NCBI GenBank assembly: GCA_900110005.1
Contig: FOCC01000007.1
Coordinates: 1 to 64,000 of the forward strand
Direction: 5' to 3'
Length of the DNA stretch: 64,000 bases
Source: Ligilactobacillus sp. WC1T17
Lineage (GTDB): Bacteria; Bacillota; Bacilli; Lactobacillales; Lactobacillaceae
Shown here: positions 1 through 8,946 of the stretch, one piece after another
How positions within the stretch are numbered: the first letter of the stretch is position 1
How the letters are laid out: every line of letters starts with the position of its first letter
Notes under the pieces: generated by a model
Databases searched by the model: none
Told to the model about the DNA's origin: nothing
The model's input: the letters and a program-made list of their open reading frames with translations, nothing else
Translations under genes and position numbers: made by a program

Positions 1-204
1 CATGGTTATGCGGTATTAGCACCTGTTTCCAAGTGTTATCCCCCTCTTTTGGGCAGGTTGCCTACGTGTTACTCACCCGTTCGCCACTCAGTCTTTTAAT
101 CGCTAAATGCAAGCATTTATTGATCAAAAGCTTCGTTCGACTTGCATGTATTAGGCACGCCGCCAGCGTTCGTCCTGAGCCAGGATCAAACTCTCAATTT
201 ATAA
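1..204 (-). rRNA. rrs: 16S ribosomal RNA, 5' part only
   Basis: Read on the minus strand, this stretch starts at the conserved GAGAGTTTGATCCTGGCTCAG region and runs through the V1-V2 part of 16S rRNA. The gene continues off the left edge of the window. The V1 hairpin and the wording around GTGAGTAACACGTAGGC and GGTGCTAATACCGCATAA are typical of lactobacilli. The exact mature 5' end is estimated by comparison with known 16S ends and may be off by a few bases. Confidence 0.97.
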
Positions 205-347
205 GTTTGTGACTCAAAATTTAAATTTACTAGCGAATTGACTTCGCAAATATTGTTGCTCTTGTCTAAAACAAGAAGCCCTACACATTTGCTTATCGAA
301 ACTTTGTTCAGTTTTCAAAGATCTGTTTCAAAGCCGCTCGTGGCGAC
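205..347 (-). other. rrn leader with boxA-like antitermination region
   Basis: This is the transcribed leader between the most proximal rrn promoter and mature 16S. On the minus strand it holds ATCTTTGAAAACTGAACAAAG (about 302-322), close to the boxA-type leader element of Firmicutes rrn operons, followed by a TGTGTAGGG motif. It should bind the Nus factors that prevent premature termination in rRNA. No coding potential was seen. Confidence 0.6.
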
Positions 348-353
348 TCTTTA

Positions 354-382
354 ATTTTATCATTAACGATTCTTTTTGTCAA
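354..382 (-). promoter_or_regulatory. rrn promoter, proximal
   Basis: Minus strand: -35 TTGACA at 382-377, a 17-base spacer, and -10 TAAAAT at 359-354 preceded by TG (extended -10). It points into the 16S gene and is about 140 bases upstream of it. Consensus spacing and perfect -35 make this a strong promoter. Confidence 0.85.
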
Positions 383-430
383 GAAAATATTTTTTAAATA
401 TTTTCTTTCAACCTAATCGCCAACCATTTA

Positions 431-459
431 ATTATCTCAATTTCTAGATGAAATGTCAA
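431..459 (-). promoter_or_regulatory. rrn promoter, middle
   Basis: Minus strand: -35 TTGACA at 459-454, 17-base spacer, -10 GATAAT at 436-431. It lies 77 bases upstream of the proximal rrn promoter and points the same way, so the rrn operon has tandem promoters. Confidence 0.75.
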
Positions 460-591
460 TAACTTTTTATTTATTTTTTCGTTGTTGCAACCGCGACAAC
501 TTTTATAGTTTAACACATAAAACAAAATGAATCAACATCTTTTTCCTATGTTTTACTTTTAAAAGCTTATCTCGCACAAGCAACATATAAA

Positions 592-620
592 ATAATACCA
601 ACTATATTTATTAATGTCAA
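592..620 (-). promoter_or_regulatory. rrn promoter, distal
   Basis: Minus strand: -35 TTGACA at 620-615, 17-base spacer, -10 TATTAT at 597-592. It is the third tandem promoter-like sequence reading into 16S. The surrounding 205-774 stretch has no gene. It consists of leader, these promoters and AT-rich DNA that could act as UP elements. Confidence 0.7.
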
Positions 621-773
621 TAGTTTTTAAACTTTATTTTTATAATCATACCAGCCAGCTAAGAAGCCTTTATCCACAAGCTATACCTGTTTTAACTAAT
701 AACTAAAAACCGAAGCTTTTTTTTCGCTAAAAATGCTTTTATACCTTATTTTTGCTGCTATCAAAGCAATATA

Positions 774-806
774 AAAAGGCATTTTCTTTTAAAGAAAATG
801 CCTTTT
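774..806 (-). terminator. Terminator of ltaS
   Basis: A 16-base stem with a one-base centre (AAAAGGCATTTTCTTT and its complement) follows the ltaS stop codon. On the minus strand it runs into a T-rich tail. It insulates ltaS from the rrn promoters downstream. Confidence 0.85.
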
Positions 807-812
807 AAAATT

Positions 813-2882
813 TTATTTCTTTAATTCAGGCGCATCAGTAACGTAAAGCTTTTGCGTACTCTTACCACCATTTTGCTGTTTTAAGCTCTTATGCTGTGTA
901 TCCTTTTGCGCTGCATTAAGTTTTTTCATACTGTCACGATACTTATAGCTATACGCCGTCTTATTCACCTTAGTGAAATTATTAGGCGTGTAAAAACGTA
1001 GTAAATCACCGGTAACAATCTTATCAGACAATGATAAGACCGTTGTGGTGTGTTCCTGCTGCTGGTTGACTTCAGCTTTCTGCTCTTTGGTCAATTTCTT
1101 GGTTACATCCACGCCTTGATTATTATACACTTTGCTACCTATCTTACTAAAACCAGGTGAAACAAAGTCGCCATTGCGGAAGGCAACTGTTTGATTGCGA
1201 TTCGTCGATAGTAAATCATTTCCCAATTGAATAGTATCGGTATTTTCAATACCAAGCAAATCAAGCAAAGTAGGCATAACATCAATTTCGCCACCATAAG
1301 TATGATTAATACCGCCCTTTAAGCCAGTTGCATGCACCATAAATGGCACTTTTTGGAATTGGGCCAAATCATAGCTAGTAACCTTCTTCTTGCCTAATAA
1401 TTGTGCAATAGCCTTTTTATGATTATTAGAAATACCATAATGATCGCCATAAACTACAATCAATGAATTATCATAAAGCCCCGCCTTCTTCAGGTAGCTG
1501 ATAAATTCACCAAAAGCCTGATCAAGATAGTGGGCCGTTTGGACATAACCATCAACGGTATTATCACCCGTCTTAGTCTTAGCAATACTTTGATTTTGCT
1601 TATCTAATTCATAAGGATAGTGGTTTGTCACCGTAATCAATTTGGCATAAAATGGCTGCGGCAATTTTTCCAAATATTTGATGGATTGTTTCAAAAAAAT
1701 TTTATCTTTGAGACCATAGCCAATACTATAATTAGTTTTGTCTTGGTAATAGTCTTCACTGAAGAAATATTGATAACCCCATGATTTATACGTATTATCA
1801 CGATTCCAAAAGCTGCCTACATCGCCGTGGAAAGATGCTGTTGAATAGCCGCGTTGATCCAAAAAAGCAGGCAAAGCTTGGAAAGTATTTGATGTCCCAT
1901 ATGAAGTCATCGCCGATCCTGAGGATAAACCAAATAATGAATTTTCTAACATCATTTCAGCATCTGAAGTTTTTCCTTGTCCTACTTGGTTATAAAAATT
2001 ATCAAAAGCCAAGGTATTTTGATCAGTATAAAATTTATTGATATTTGGGGTTACTTCCTTACCATCAACCTTATAGTTGATTAAAAATTGCTGGAAACTT
2101 TCCAAATGGAAAATAAAGACATTTTTGCCGGCTGCTTTACCAAAATAAGTTGCATTTCTAGTGCTTCGATTAGTCTTTAAAAACTTCAACACTTTATCTA
2201 TATCACTGCTATTGGCATTAGCTCTGGTTGAACTTTGCTTATGTGCTTGATACACATTATAACCCGCATAAAAATTAAGGCCCAAATATTTAACAATGTA
2301 GTTATTGTCAAAAGTCCGTGTCAATAATTGCGGACGGTCCTTATTAGCTAAACCTAAGTTAAGCGCAAAAGTTAAGCACGAAATCAGCGTGATACTAATC
2401 GGATAGCGCTTTTTAAGCGGGTTACTGTCAACCTTGATAATCTTCGTCAATAATAAGATAGCTAAGATAATAACATCAGCAAAAACCAAAAAATCACTAG
2501 CATGGATAATCTCACTGATACTCAAAGTTAAATTATTCGAAACCGATCCGGAAGATTTGATAATTCCGACTGACAAAAAGTCAGAAAACTCACGATAATA
2601 CAAAATATTTGCAAACAGCCACAATGATTCAATCAAATCGATAATAAGCATTATCCAATATGATTTCTTACCTTTAAAATACAAAGCAATTCCGAAAAGA
2701 AGCAGCCCAAATGGCACTGGATTCATTATCGCTAAAAAGGTTTGCATGCCATCTGAAATACCAAGACTAAACTTATTAACATAAACAAGATAGGTCTTCA
2801 GCCAGTAAATCAAAAAGATTAATGTAAAAAAGCCTATGCGCCTATCGAGAAAGCCTTGGACTTTATTTAACGCTGAACGCAT
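813..2882 (-). CDS. ltaS: Lipoteichoic acid synthase LtaS
   Basis: A 689-residue membrane sulfatase-fold enzyme that polymerises glycerol-phosphate from phosphatidylglycerol onto a glycolipid anchor to make lipoteichoic acid. The first ~170 residues hold about five membrane segments, and the rest is the extracellular sulfatase domain. The catalytic threonine is in GQGKTSDAEMM, and metal ligands lie in YGDHYG and SFHGD. Length and order match the LtaS family. The start ATG has a GGAGG-type ribosome site. The gene lies downstream of genes for the glycolipid anchor on the same strand, which fits its role. A hairpin pair in the 115-base gap upstream may control it. Confidence 0.93.
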   Translation of the reverse strand: MRSALNKVQGFLDRRIGFFTLIFLIYWLKTYLVYVNKFSLGISDGMQTFLAIMNPVPFGLLLFGIALYFKGKKSYWIMLIIDLIESLWLFANILYYREFSDFLSVGIIKSSGSVSNNLTLSISEIIHASDFLVFADVIILAILLLTKIIKVDSNPLKKRYPISITLISCLTFALNLGLANKDRPQLLTRTFDNNYIVKYLGLNFYAGYNVYQAHKQSSTRANANSSDIDKVLKFLKTNRSTRNATYFGKAAGKNVFIFHLESFQQFLINYKVDGKEVTPNINKFYTDQNTLAFDNFYNQVGQGKTSDAEMMLENSLFGLSSGSAMTSYGTSNTFQALPAFLDQRGYSTASFHGDVGSFWNRDNTYKSWGYQYFFSEDYYQDKTNYSIGYGLKDKIFLKQSIKYLEKLPQPFYAKLITVTNHYPYELDKQNQSIAKTKTGDNTVDGYVQTAHYLDQAFGEFISYLKKAGLYDNSLIVVYGDHYGISNNHKKAIAQLLGKKKVTSYDLAQFQKVPFMVHATGLKGGINHTYGGEIDVMPTLLDLLGIENTDTIQLGNDLLSTNRNQTVAFRNGDFVSPGFSKIGSKVYNNQGVDVTKKLTKEQKAEVNQQQEHTTTVLSLSDKIVTGDLLRFYTPNNFTKVNKTAYSYKYRDSMKKLNAAQKDTQHKSLKQQNGGKSTQKLYVTDAPELKK

Positions 2883-2917
2883 TCAATTTGCCTCCAATTA
2901 ATATTAAATTATATACA

Positions 2918-2969
2918 GTCAAAATTATAGCTTAATTTTGACGAAAGTAAAATCAAAATTAAGCTATAA
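2918..2969 (-). promoter_or_regulatory. Two mutually exclusive hairpins upstream of ltaS
   Basis: A 17-base perfect inverted repeat (2925-2941 with 2953-2969, loop 11) overlaps a second 10-base inverted repeat (2918-2927 with 2933-2942). In the minus-strand transcript the middle arm can pair with either the earlier or the later arm. The large hairpin ends in only four U, so it could be the terminator of the DUF1797 gene, an attenuator for ltaS, or both. Confidence 0.5.
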
Positions 2970-2996
2970 GTAAGTAATTTAACTTTTATTTATAAA

Positions 2997-3236
2997 TTAG
3001 TCGGCCAGCAAATCATAAATTTCCATCGCAGCTAAATCGATATCATCGAAATCAAATTTTTGCTTGGAAGCAACTTCTTCCAAAGAATAAATGCCAGTAG
3101 CTGGATTATAAGTAACAAATCCTCTTTCTTCGCCATTCTTTTCAAAACGACGTGAAGTAACATCATTGCCTTCCGTATTTGCCATGACTTCTAAGCGTTG
3201 AATAATCGCTACAAGTTGTGATTTTTGCTTTTCCAT
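2997..3236 (-). CDS. DUF1797 (YkuJ-like) small protein
   Basis: A 79-residue acidic soluble protein. It resembles the Bacillus YkuJ family (DUF1797): an N-terminal helix with the IIQRLEVM pattern, a central part with a RRFEKNGE motif, and a C-terminal FDDIDLAAMEIYDLL helix. The molecular function is unknown in the family. A strong AAGGAGAG ribosome site lies 7 bases before the ATG. It sits between the flippase-like gene, from which a terminator separates it, and ltaS, so it may be transcribed with ltaS. No membrane segment or signal peptide is seen. Confidence 0.75.
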   Translation of the reverse strand: MEKQKSQLVAIIQRLEVMANTEGNDVTSRRFEKNGEERGFVTYNPATGIYSLEEVASKQKFDFDDIDLAAMEIYDLLAD

Positions 3237-3349
3237 AAGATTCTCTCCTTGTATTTATTTGTCAGCTTTAACTGATACCGTTTATTATTTTAGCAAATTT
3301 ACGCCTAACATACACCTATTATTGACAGTTTTATCAAAAAATAAGCAAA

Positions 3350-3379
3350 ATAAAAGCACAAAGCCATCTTCTTTGTGCT
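3350..3379 (-). terminator. Terminator of the glycolipid operon
   Basis: A nine-base stem (AGCACAAAG at 3355-3363 with CTTTGTGCT at 3371-3379) followed on the minus strand by TTTTATTTT. It ends the three-gene operon that starts at 6600. Confidence 0.8.
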
Positions 3380-3383
3380 CATC

Positions 3384-4400
3384 TCAGCTATTTTTTTGAT
3401 AAGTCTTAGGTTTAACCACCATCGCCATCGCACCAGCTATTAAAACCAAGTAATAAGTGATTATGCGCCATAATAGCATTGCCAAGACTAACTTTGATTG
3501 TCCAATAAACGTTGAAAAAATCATGGAAAAGCTGTATTCTGCTCCGCCAGTCCCACCAGGAATTGGAAACAGTGAAATAATCATAACAATCAACACATGC
3601 ATCGCTGTTACCAAAAGGAGGTTTAACTTAGCAGCTCCTAAGGCCAATAAGATAAAATAAGGTATTACATAGTAGCAAGATAGCTGGCACAGCGTCAGCA
3701 GCGTCATTTTAAGCAATAATCCCCTATTAGCCTTCAAGCGCAAACTTTCTTGATGAAAAGTTTCCATTTTAACTTCCAGCTGTGTGGTAAGTTTTTGAAA
3801 TTTGTCAGCTTTCACAAAAAATTTTAGGGGCCACATTATTATTTTAAGTAATTTTTTAGTAAATGAATACCAATACATAATTAAGATTAAACTTAAAATA
3901 ACCATAAAGTGAATTAAAAAACCCAAAACCACCAAAACAAATAACGCATGTAATTTGCTAGCCAAAAATTCAAAGCCGATGATTAGACAAACCACAAAGT
4001 TAACCACAATCATCGCTTGATAGACCACAAATTTCATCAGCAGCATCGAAGTCGCCTTACCAGCTTCAACACCTGATTGCAATAAAACAAATAACTGTGC
4101 CGGCTGTCCCCCAGATGAAAAAGGTGTAATCCCATTAAACAGCAACTCTACCAGTGGCACCCGCAAAGCATCCAAAAAAGGATAATGTGCTACATGTTCT
4201 TTAACCAAGATTTTAACAACTAAGGCTTCAAACACAATGGACAACACCATCATTAACAGAGCCGCCAACAACCATTGATATTTCAACTGTATGATATCAT
4301 GCATTAAACTGCTAAATTTAACATGTCTAATAGAAAAATACCCAATTAAAATTCCTACTAATAAGACAGACAAAAGCATCAATTTATCTTTACGCGTCAT
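3384..4400 (-). CDS. Flippase-like membrane protein (UPF0104/YbhN family)
   Basis: A 338-residue polytopic membrane protein with about eight hydrophobic segments. It belongs to the lysylphosphatidylglycerol-synthase transmembrane family (UPF0104, YbhN/AglD-like) but lacks the C-terminal aminoacyl transferase domain of MprF. The family motif GGQPAQLFVLL and the GGTGGAEYS loop are present. Its start codon overlaps the stop of the upstream glycosyltransferase by four bases (ATGA), so the two are translationally coupled. Context suggests a role in moving or organising the glycolipid made by the two upstream enzymes. That is inference, since the substrate is not known. Confidence 0.8.
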   Translation of the reverse strand: MTRKDKLMLLSVLLVGILIGYFSIRHVKFSSLMHDIIQLKYQWLLAALLMMVLSIVFEALVVKILVKEHVAHYPFLDALRVPLVELLFNGITPFSSGGQPAQLFVLLQSGVEAGKATSMLLMKFVVYQAMIVVNFVVCLIIGFEFLASKLHALFVLVVLGFLIHFMVILSLILIMYWYSFTKKLLKIIMWPLKFFVKADKFQKLTTQLEVKMETFHQESLRLKANRGLLLKMTLLTLCQLSCYYVIPYFILLALGAAKLNLLLVTAMHVLIVMIISLFPIPGGTGGAEYSFSMIFSTFIGQSKLVLAMLLWRIITYYLVLIAGAMAMVVKPKTYQKNS

Positions 4401-5413
4401 CTCTTTACCTGTTTTTCATAATATTCTTTCCAAATTTGTGCCAGGTGATCTTCAGAATATTCGTTTGACACCTCTTTAGCTAATTTTTTTAAAGCCGCCA
4501 TCCTTTCAGGCGATTTGGCTAAAAGGCTTAATTTTCGATCCATCTCATCTATATCACTAGCCGGTTCGTACTTGTCTTTGATAATAGCATGATATAAATC
4601 TAAATCTCTTAACATCACCGGTGTATTGGTACTGCAAGCCTCTAAAACACTCATCGGAAAAAGTTCATTAAATGACGGCAATAAAAATAAATCAGCCATA
4701 TTATAGTAGTCATTCATTGCTGACCTTTCAACGATTCCTGGAAAATGCAGATTTTGGGGAGGATTATCAACCACTTTTTTTAGTTGCTGATAACCATCCG
4801 TAATTCTACCGAATGAAAAACCACCCACCCAAATAAATTCAATTTCGGGATGTCTTTTAGCTAATTCAATAAAATCAAATAAGCCTTTGCGTTCTTGAAT
4901 TTGTCCTACACCGACCACAACAAATTTGTCAGTCAGTTGATGCTTTTGTCTTAAAGCGGTAATTTGCGCTTGCGGAAGTTCAAAAAACTCGCTTTTAGCT
5001 ACAAAATTAGGAATATAAGTAATCTTTTGTTGCGGAATTCCGTAATTAACCAGTTGCTTGATAAAGATGGGATTTACTACCACAATTTCATCCATGCGCT
5101 TATAAAAAGCAATCACATATTTATAAAAAATACTTCGAAATGGCTGGGGAATTTTTAAACTGCCTTCCAAAGTCTCCGGCAAAAAATGAACATAGCCTAT
5201 TCTTTTACCATGTCCTAAACGAAAAGTCGACAAGTAAAACAAGGGATCTATCGTGTGGTAATGGCTAATATCAGCGGCACCGTAATTATTAATCGATATT
5301 TTCATCTCAGTGGGATATTTTTGTCTAAGCAGCCGGATTAATTCGCTATAGGCACTGCCCACGCCTTGACCTTTAACTTTAGTAGCCGACGAAAACATAT
5401 GGATATTAAGCAT
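4397..5413 (-). CDS. GT4 glycosyltransferase, likely second enzyme of LTA glycolipid anchor synthesis
   Basis: A 338-residue GT-B glycosyltransferase of family 4. The N-terminal MFSSATKVKGQGVGSAY region is the acceptor side. The C-terminal half has the nucleotide-sugar site (RKGLFDFIELAKRHPE) and the E-x7-E motif in NELFPMSVLEA. It is encoded five bases after the LafA-like gene and overlaps the flippase-like gene. Its paralogues in lactobacilli and enterococci add the second sugar to glucosyl-diacylglycerol, and the donor here cannot be read from sequence. An AAAGGAG ribosome site supports the ATG start. Confidence 0.8.
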   Translation of the reverse strand: MLNIHMFSSATKVKGQGVGSAYSELIRLLRQKYPTEMKISINNYGAADISHYHTIDPLFYLSTFRLGHGKRIGYVHFLPETLEGSLKIPQPFRSIFYKYVIAFYKRMDEIVVVNPIFIKQLVNYGIPQQKITYIPNFVAKSEFFELPQAQITALRQKHQLTDKFVVVGVGQIQERKGLFDFIELAKRHPEIEFIWVGGFSFGRITDGYQQLKKVVDNPPQNLHFPGIVERSAMNDYYNMADLFLLPSFNELFPMSVLEACSTNTPVMLRDLDLYHAIIKDKYEPASDIDEMDRKLSLLAKSPERMAALKKLAKEVSNEYSEDHLAQIWKEYYEKQVKR

Positions 5414-5418
5414 AAAAT

Positions 5419-6600
5419 TTAACTCCTTTGCCGAATCTGACTTCTAAGTTCAGTTTGAGCGTAGCTTTTCAAACAATCTTGATAATAAGCGCTGATTTTT
5501 TGACCAAACAATTCCGCCGAAATCTCATGCAACTTATTTAACCGCGGTTGTTCATCCTGATATTTTTGCGGTTGCGTCAAATATTCGACAACTTCATCCA
5601 CACAATGGTCTTGGCTATCGAAAAGCATTCCAATATTTTTATCATCAAATAATTCATCTGTATAAGGGCTATGTGTCGTAACCACCTTAAGGCCGGAAGC
5701 AACGGCCTCAATATAAGTTAAACCTTGCGATTCGGAAACCGAGGTCGAAATAAATAAATCAGCTGCATGATAATAATCAGTAACTTGACTATTGGAAATT
5801 TCACCGGTAAAAATGACATCTTCCCAAATATTAAGCTGGTGGGCTTGTTCTTCAAGGCTTGCTCTGGCTGGTCCTTCACCGACAATCATTAATTTAGCAT
5901 TCGGCACTTGCTTTTTAATTTGCGGGAAATCATTTAATAAGCGGTCAATATTTTTTTCAAAGGCTAACCGACTCAACGTTAAAATAAGCGGTGTCTCGGG
6001 CTTAAGATGATATTTAGCTCTGATTTTTAAACGATCTCCGGTTTCAAACCGCGTTAAATCAACGCCAGTTGGAATGATTTCAATTTGATTTTCTACCCCA
6101 TAGCCGCGTAAAGTATCTAAGACACGTGCGCTAGGAGCAACAACACCACTCATGCCACTGCAAAACGATTTCGTCAGTGCTTTGACATGATTAGGCTTTA
6201 ACAGTTTGCCCTTAGCTACATAATGCAAATAATCTTCATACATCGTATGGTAGGTATGCAGGCAAGGAATATTCAAATTTTTGGCCACAAATTTACCTAT
6301 CACCCCCATGGAAAATTCCGTTTGCGTATGCACTAAATCCAAATTTAACTTCTTAGCAATTTCATACGCCTGAAATAAGCCGCGCACTGCAATACGCCTG
6401 TCAGTAAACGAAATAAACGGAATGCTGGTAAAACGAAATACATTTCTTTCGTAGACTTTTTTATCAATTTTAGGATCCGTTGTGGTAAAGATATAAACAG
6501 TATGTCCTTGACGCTCCAATTGATTACGCAAAGTATCAATTGAAGTTCCAACTCCACTGACTTGTGGATAAAAGGTATCTGTAAAAATCCCAATATTCAA
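5419..6600 (-). CDS. LafA-like diacylglycerol glucosyltransferase (GT4)
   Basis: A 393-residue GT-B enzyme very like LafA/alMGS, which transfers glucose from UDP-glucose to diacylglycerol at the inner membrane face, the first step of the LTA glycolipid anchor. It has the family N-terminus NIGIFTDTFYPQVSGVGTSI and the E-x7-E site in ESQGLTYIEA. I chose the TTG at 6600 as the start. AAGGAGGG lies seven bases before it, while the ATG at 6606 touches the ribosome site. Homologues also begin MNIGIFTD. First gene of a three-gene operon with its own promoter. Confidence 0.85.
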   Translation of the reverse strand: MNIGIFTDTFYPQVSGVGTSIDTLRNQLERQGHTVYIFTTTDPKIDKKVYERNVFRFTSIPFISFTDRRIAVRGLFQAYEIAKKLNLDLVHTQTEFSMGVIGKFVAKNLNIPCLHTYHTMYEDYLHYVAKGKLLKPNHVKALTKSFCSGMSGVVAPSARVLDTLRGYGVENQIEIIPTGVDLTRFETGDRLKIRAKYHLKPETPLILTLSRLAFEKNIDRLLNDFPQIKKQVPNAKLMIVGEGPARASLEEQAHQLNIWEDVIFTGEISNSQVTDYYHAADLFISTSVSESQGLTYIEAVASGLKVVTTHSPYTDELFDDKNIGMLFDSQDHCVDEVVEYLTQPQKYQDEQPRLNKLHEISAELFGQKISAYYQDCLKSYAQTELRSQIRQRS

Positions 6601-6634
6601 CTGCATCCCTCCTTAAATCAATTAATCATTCTTA

Positions 6635-6663
6635 ATTATATGGTTTTGACTACTGAATTTCAA
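6635..6663 (-). promoter_or_regulatory. Promoter of the glycolipid operon
   Basis: Minus strand: -35 TTGAAA at 6663-6658, 17-base spacer, -10 TATAAT at 6640-6635, 35 bases before the TTG start of the LafA-like gene. Confidence 0.75.
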
Positions 6664-6713
6664 TCTTTCTACTAAGAATCATTGCATTCGATACCAAAAT
6701 TTAATAAAAGCAT

Positions 6714-6748
6714 AAAAAATAAGCATCTATCTAAAATAGATGCTTATT
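6714..6748 (-). terminator. Terminator of ptsHI
   Basis: Thirteen-base stem (AATAAGCATCTAT and its complement, 6718-6748) after the ptsI stop, followed on the minus strand by a T-rich run. Confidence 0.8.
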
Positions 6749-6757
6749 CATTAATTA

Positions 6758-8479
6758 TTACTTTGTGTATTCTGCAACCAAAGCCTTAACTTCATCAACT
6801 GTTTCACATTCAGTAACAGCTTTTTCAGCTAATTCTTTCATCTTGTTAGAATCAAGTTTCTTAATCAAAGAACGTGTCTTAAGAATAGATGTAGCACTCA
6901 TTGAGAATTCATCTAAACCTAAACCAAGCAATAATGGAACAGCAATTTGATCGCCGGCCATTTCACCGCACATGCCAGTCCACTTGCCTTCTTTGTGAGA
7001 AGATTCAATGATATTCTTGATTAAACGCAAAATTGAAGGGTTGTATGGTTGATAGAGGTACGAAACGCGTTCGTTACCACGATCAGCAGCCATTGAATAT
7101 TGAATCAAGTCATTAGTACCAATACTGAAGAAATCAGCATACTTAGCCAACTTGTCAGCAATCATTGCAGCTGCAGGAATTTCCATCATCATACCAACTT
7201 GGATATCATCGGAAACTTCAACACCTTCAGCAACCAATTTAGCTTTTTCTTCTTCAAAGATAGCTTTAGCATCCTTAAATTCTTGTACAGTGGCAATCAT
7301 TGGGAACATAATTGCTAAGCGTCCGTACTTAGAAGCACGCAACAAAGCACGCAATTGTGTTCTGAAAATATCTTGCCGTGTCAAAGAAATACGGATAGCA
7401 CGGTAGCCCAAGAATGGGTTTTGTTCGTCTGGTAATGGCAAGTAAGGAAGTTCCTTGTCACCACCGATATCCATTGTACGAACAACAACTTGCTTTCCAT
7501 TCATACCAGAAACCGCTGCCTTATAAGCTTCGAATTGTTCATCTTCTGTTGGAAGTTCACTTGAATCCATGTATAAGAATTCTGAACGGAACAAGCCAAC
7601 AGCTTCAGCACCATTATCAACAGCACCTTGAACATCTTTAGGTGTACCAATGTTGGCACCCAAAAGAACTTCTTTGCCGTCAGCTGAAACAGACTTAGCA
7701 TTTTTAAGTTGAGCCCATTCTGCTTTTTGTGCAGCAAATTCTTCAGCTTTTTGCTTATAATCAGCTAATTCTTCAGCTGTAGGGTTGATTAAAGCATCAC
7801 CACTGATACCATCAATGATGACCATATCGCCTTCTTTGATATCAGTCGTAGCAGAACCTGTACCTACAACAGCAGGAATTTCAAGTGTCCGTGACATGAT
7901 AGCAGAGTGTGAAGTACGTCCACCAATATCAGTAATAAATCCTTTAACATAGCGACGGTCAAGTTGAGCTGTGTCAGAAGGAGTCAAGTCATGTGCGACA
8001 ATAACTACTTCGTCTTGAATCAAAGCTGGGTTTGGCAACTTAACACCAAGTAAATGACTCATAATCCGCTTTGTAACGTCGCGGATGTCGCCAGCACGTT
8101 CTTGCATATAAGCATTGTCGGTCATAGCTTCGAACATACCGATAAACATATCAGTTACACTCTTCAAAGCTGCTTCGGCATTTACTTTATCATTGTTAAT
8201 CTTATCAGTGATTTGACCAATTAATTCAGGATCGGCCAAAATTGTTAAGTGAGCTTCAAAAACTTGAGCTTCTTCAGCACCAAGGTTTTCAGTAGCTTTT
8301 TGCTTAATCAATTCGAGTTCACGCTTAGATGCTTCTAAAGCATCGTTTAAGCGTTTTACTTCAGCTTCAGGATCGTCAATGCTTGTTTCAGAAAATGATA
8401 AATCGGGTTGGACAAGCATATATGCCTTGGCAGCTGCGATACCATCACTAGCTGCAATCCCTTTTAACATTTCTGTCAT
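6758..8479 (-). CDS. ptsI: PTS enzyme I (PEP-protein phosphotransferase)
   Basis: A 573-residue cytosolic enzyme that takes phosphate from phosphoenolpyruvate and passes it to HPr, the entry step of the sugar phosphotransferase system. The N-terminal HPr-binding domain is followed by the phospho-histidine motif GGRTSHSAI (His near residue 191). The C-terminal PEP-binding barrel carries [13 protein letters not shown] and the active-site cysteine in GMCGEMA. Full family length. The start overlaps the ptsH stop as TAATG, so it is coupled to ptsH. It shares the cre-controlled ptsH promoter. Confidence 0.97.
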   Translation of the reverse strand: MTEMLKGIAASDGIAAAKAYMLVQPDLSFSETSIDDPEAEVKRLNDALEASKRELELIKQKATENLGAEEAQVFEAHLTILADPELIGQITDKINNDKVNAEAALKSVTDMFIGMFEAMTDNAYMQERAGDIRDVTKRIMSHLLGVKLPNPALIQDEVVIVAHDLTPSDTAQLDRRYVKGFITDIGGRTSHSAIMSRTLEIPAVVGTGSATTDIKEGDMVIIDGISGDALINPTAEELADYKQKAEEFAAQKAEWAQLKNAKSVSADGKEVLLGANIGTPKDVQGAVDNGAEAVGLFRSEFLYMDSSELPTEDEQFEAYKAAVSGMNGKQVVVRTMDIGGDKELPYLPLPDEQNPFLGYRAIRISLTRQDIFRTQLRALLRASKYGRLAIMFPMIATVQEFKDAKAIFEEEKAKLVAEGVEVSDDIQVGMMMEIPAAAMIADKLAKYADFFSIGTNDLIQYSMAADRGNERVSYLYQPYNPSILRLIKNIIESSHKEGKWTGMCGEMAGDQIAVPLLLGLGLDEFSMSATSILKTRSLIKKLDSNKMKELAEKAVTECETVDEVKALVAEYTK

Positions 8480-8745
8480 TATTCAGCAAGTCCTTCCTTA
8501 GACATTGTATCAGAGATAGCTGCAATAGCATCTTTTTCATCGCTACCTTCAGCAGAGATTGTGATATCTGCGTTTTGACCAACGCCAAGTGACATAACAC
8601 CCATGATGGACTTCAAGTTTACTGACTTGCCTTGGTATTCCAAAGTAATATCTGAGTTAAACTTGCTTGCAGCTTGTACCAAAAGTGTAGCTGGACGTGC
8701 GTGAATACCTGTTTCTGCGATTACGTGAAAATCTTTCTTTTCCAT
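8479..8745 (-). CDS. ptsH: Phosphocarrier protein HPr
   Basis: An 88-residue HPr. His15 in TGIHARPA is the catalytic phosphorylation site. Ser46 in [12 protein letters not shown] is the regulatory site used by HPr kinase, and P-Ser-HPr is the CcpA corepressor in Firmicutes. AAAGGAG precedes the ATG. First gene of the ptsHI operon, with a leader of roughly 130 bases that contains a cre-like box. Confidence 0.97.
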   Translation of the reverse strand: MEKKDFHVIAETGIHARPATLLVQAASKFNSDITLEYQGKSVNLKSIMGVMSLGVGQNADITISAEGSDEKDAIAAISDTMSKEGLAE

Positions 8746-8828
8746 TGTGGATCATGCTCCTTTGAGTTAATAAAAATTTTGGGCGTGAAAATGCAGTGAA
8801 AACTAACGGAAAACAGTCATAATATTTT

Positions 8829-8842
8829 TATAACCGTTTTCA
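8829..8842 (-). promoter_or_regulatory. cre-like CcpA box in the ptsH leader
   Basis: The minus strand reads TGAAAACGGTTATA, matching 13 of 14 positions of the cre consensus TGWAANCGNTNWCA. It lies about 38 bases downstream of the ptsH -10 box, inside the transcribed leader, a position expected to block elongation. Confidence 0.6.
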
Positions 8843-8879
8843 TTAATTTTTAGCGCAACTCGTTGCCCCTATGAGAAAT

Positions 8880-8908
8880 ATAATACCATGATTTATTTCA
8901 TTAGACAA
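8880..8908 (-). promoter_or_regulatory. ptsH promoter
   Basis: Minus strand: -35 TTGTCT at 8908-8903, 17-base spacer, -10 TATTAT at 8885-8880 with TG one base before it (extended -10). Confidence 0.7.
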
Positions 8909-8946
8909 GTAGTTAAATGTGTTGTTTTTTAAGAATTTCTATATAT

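Noticed and set aside
6563..6571. TGTGGATAA, a DnaA box match inside the LafA-like gene
   Set aside because: Single match inside coding sequence with no neighbours, expected by chance in 64 kb.
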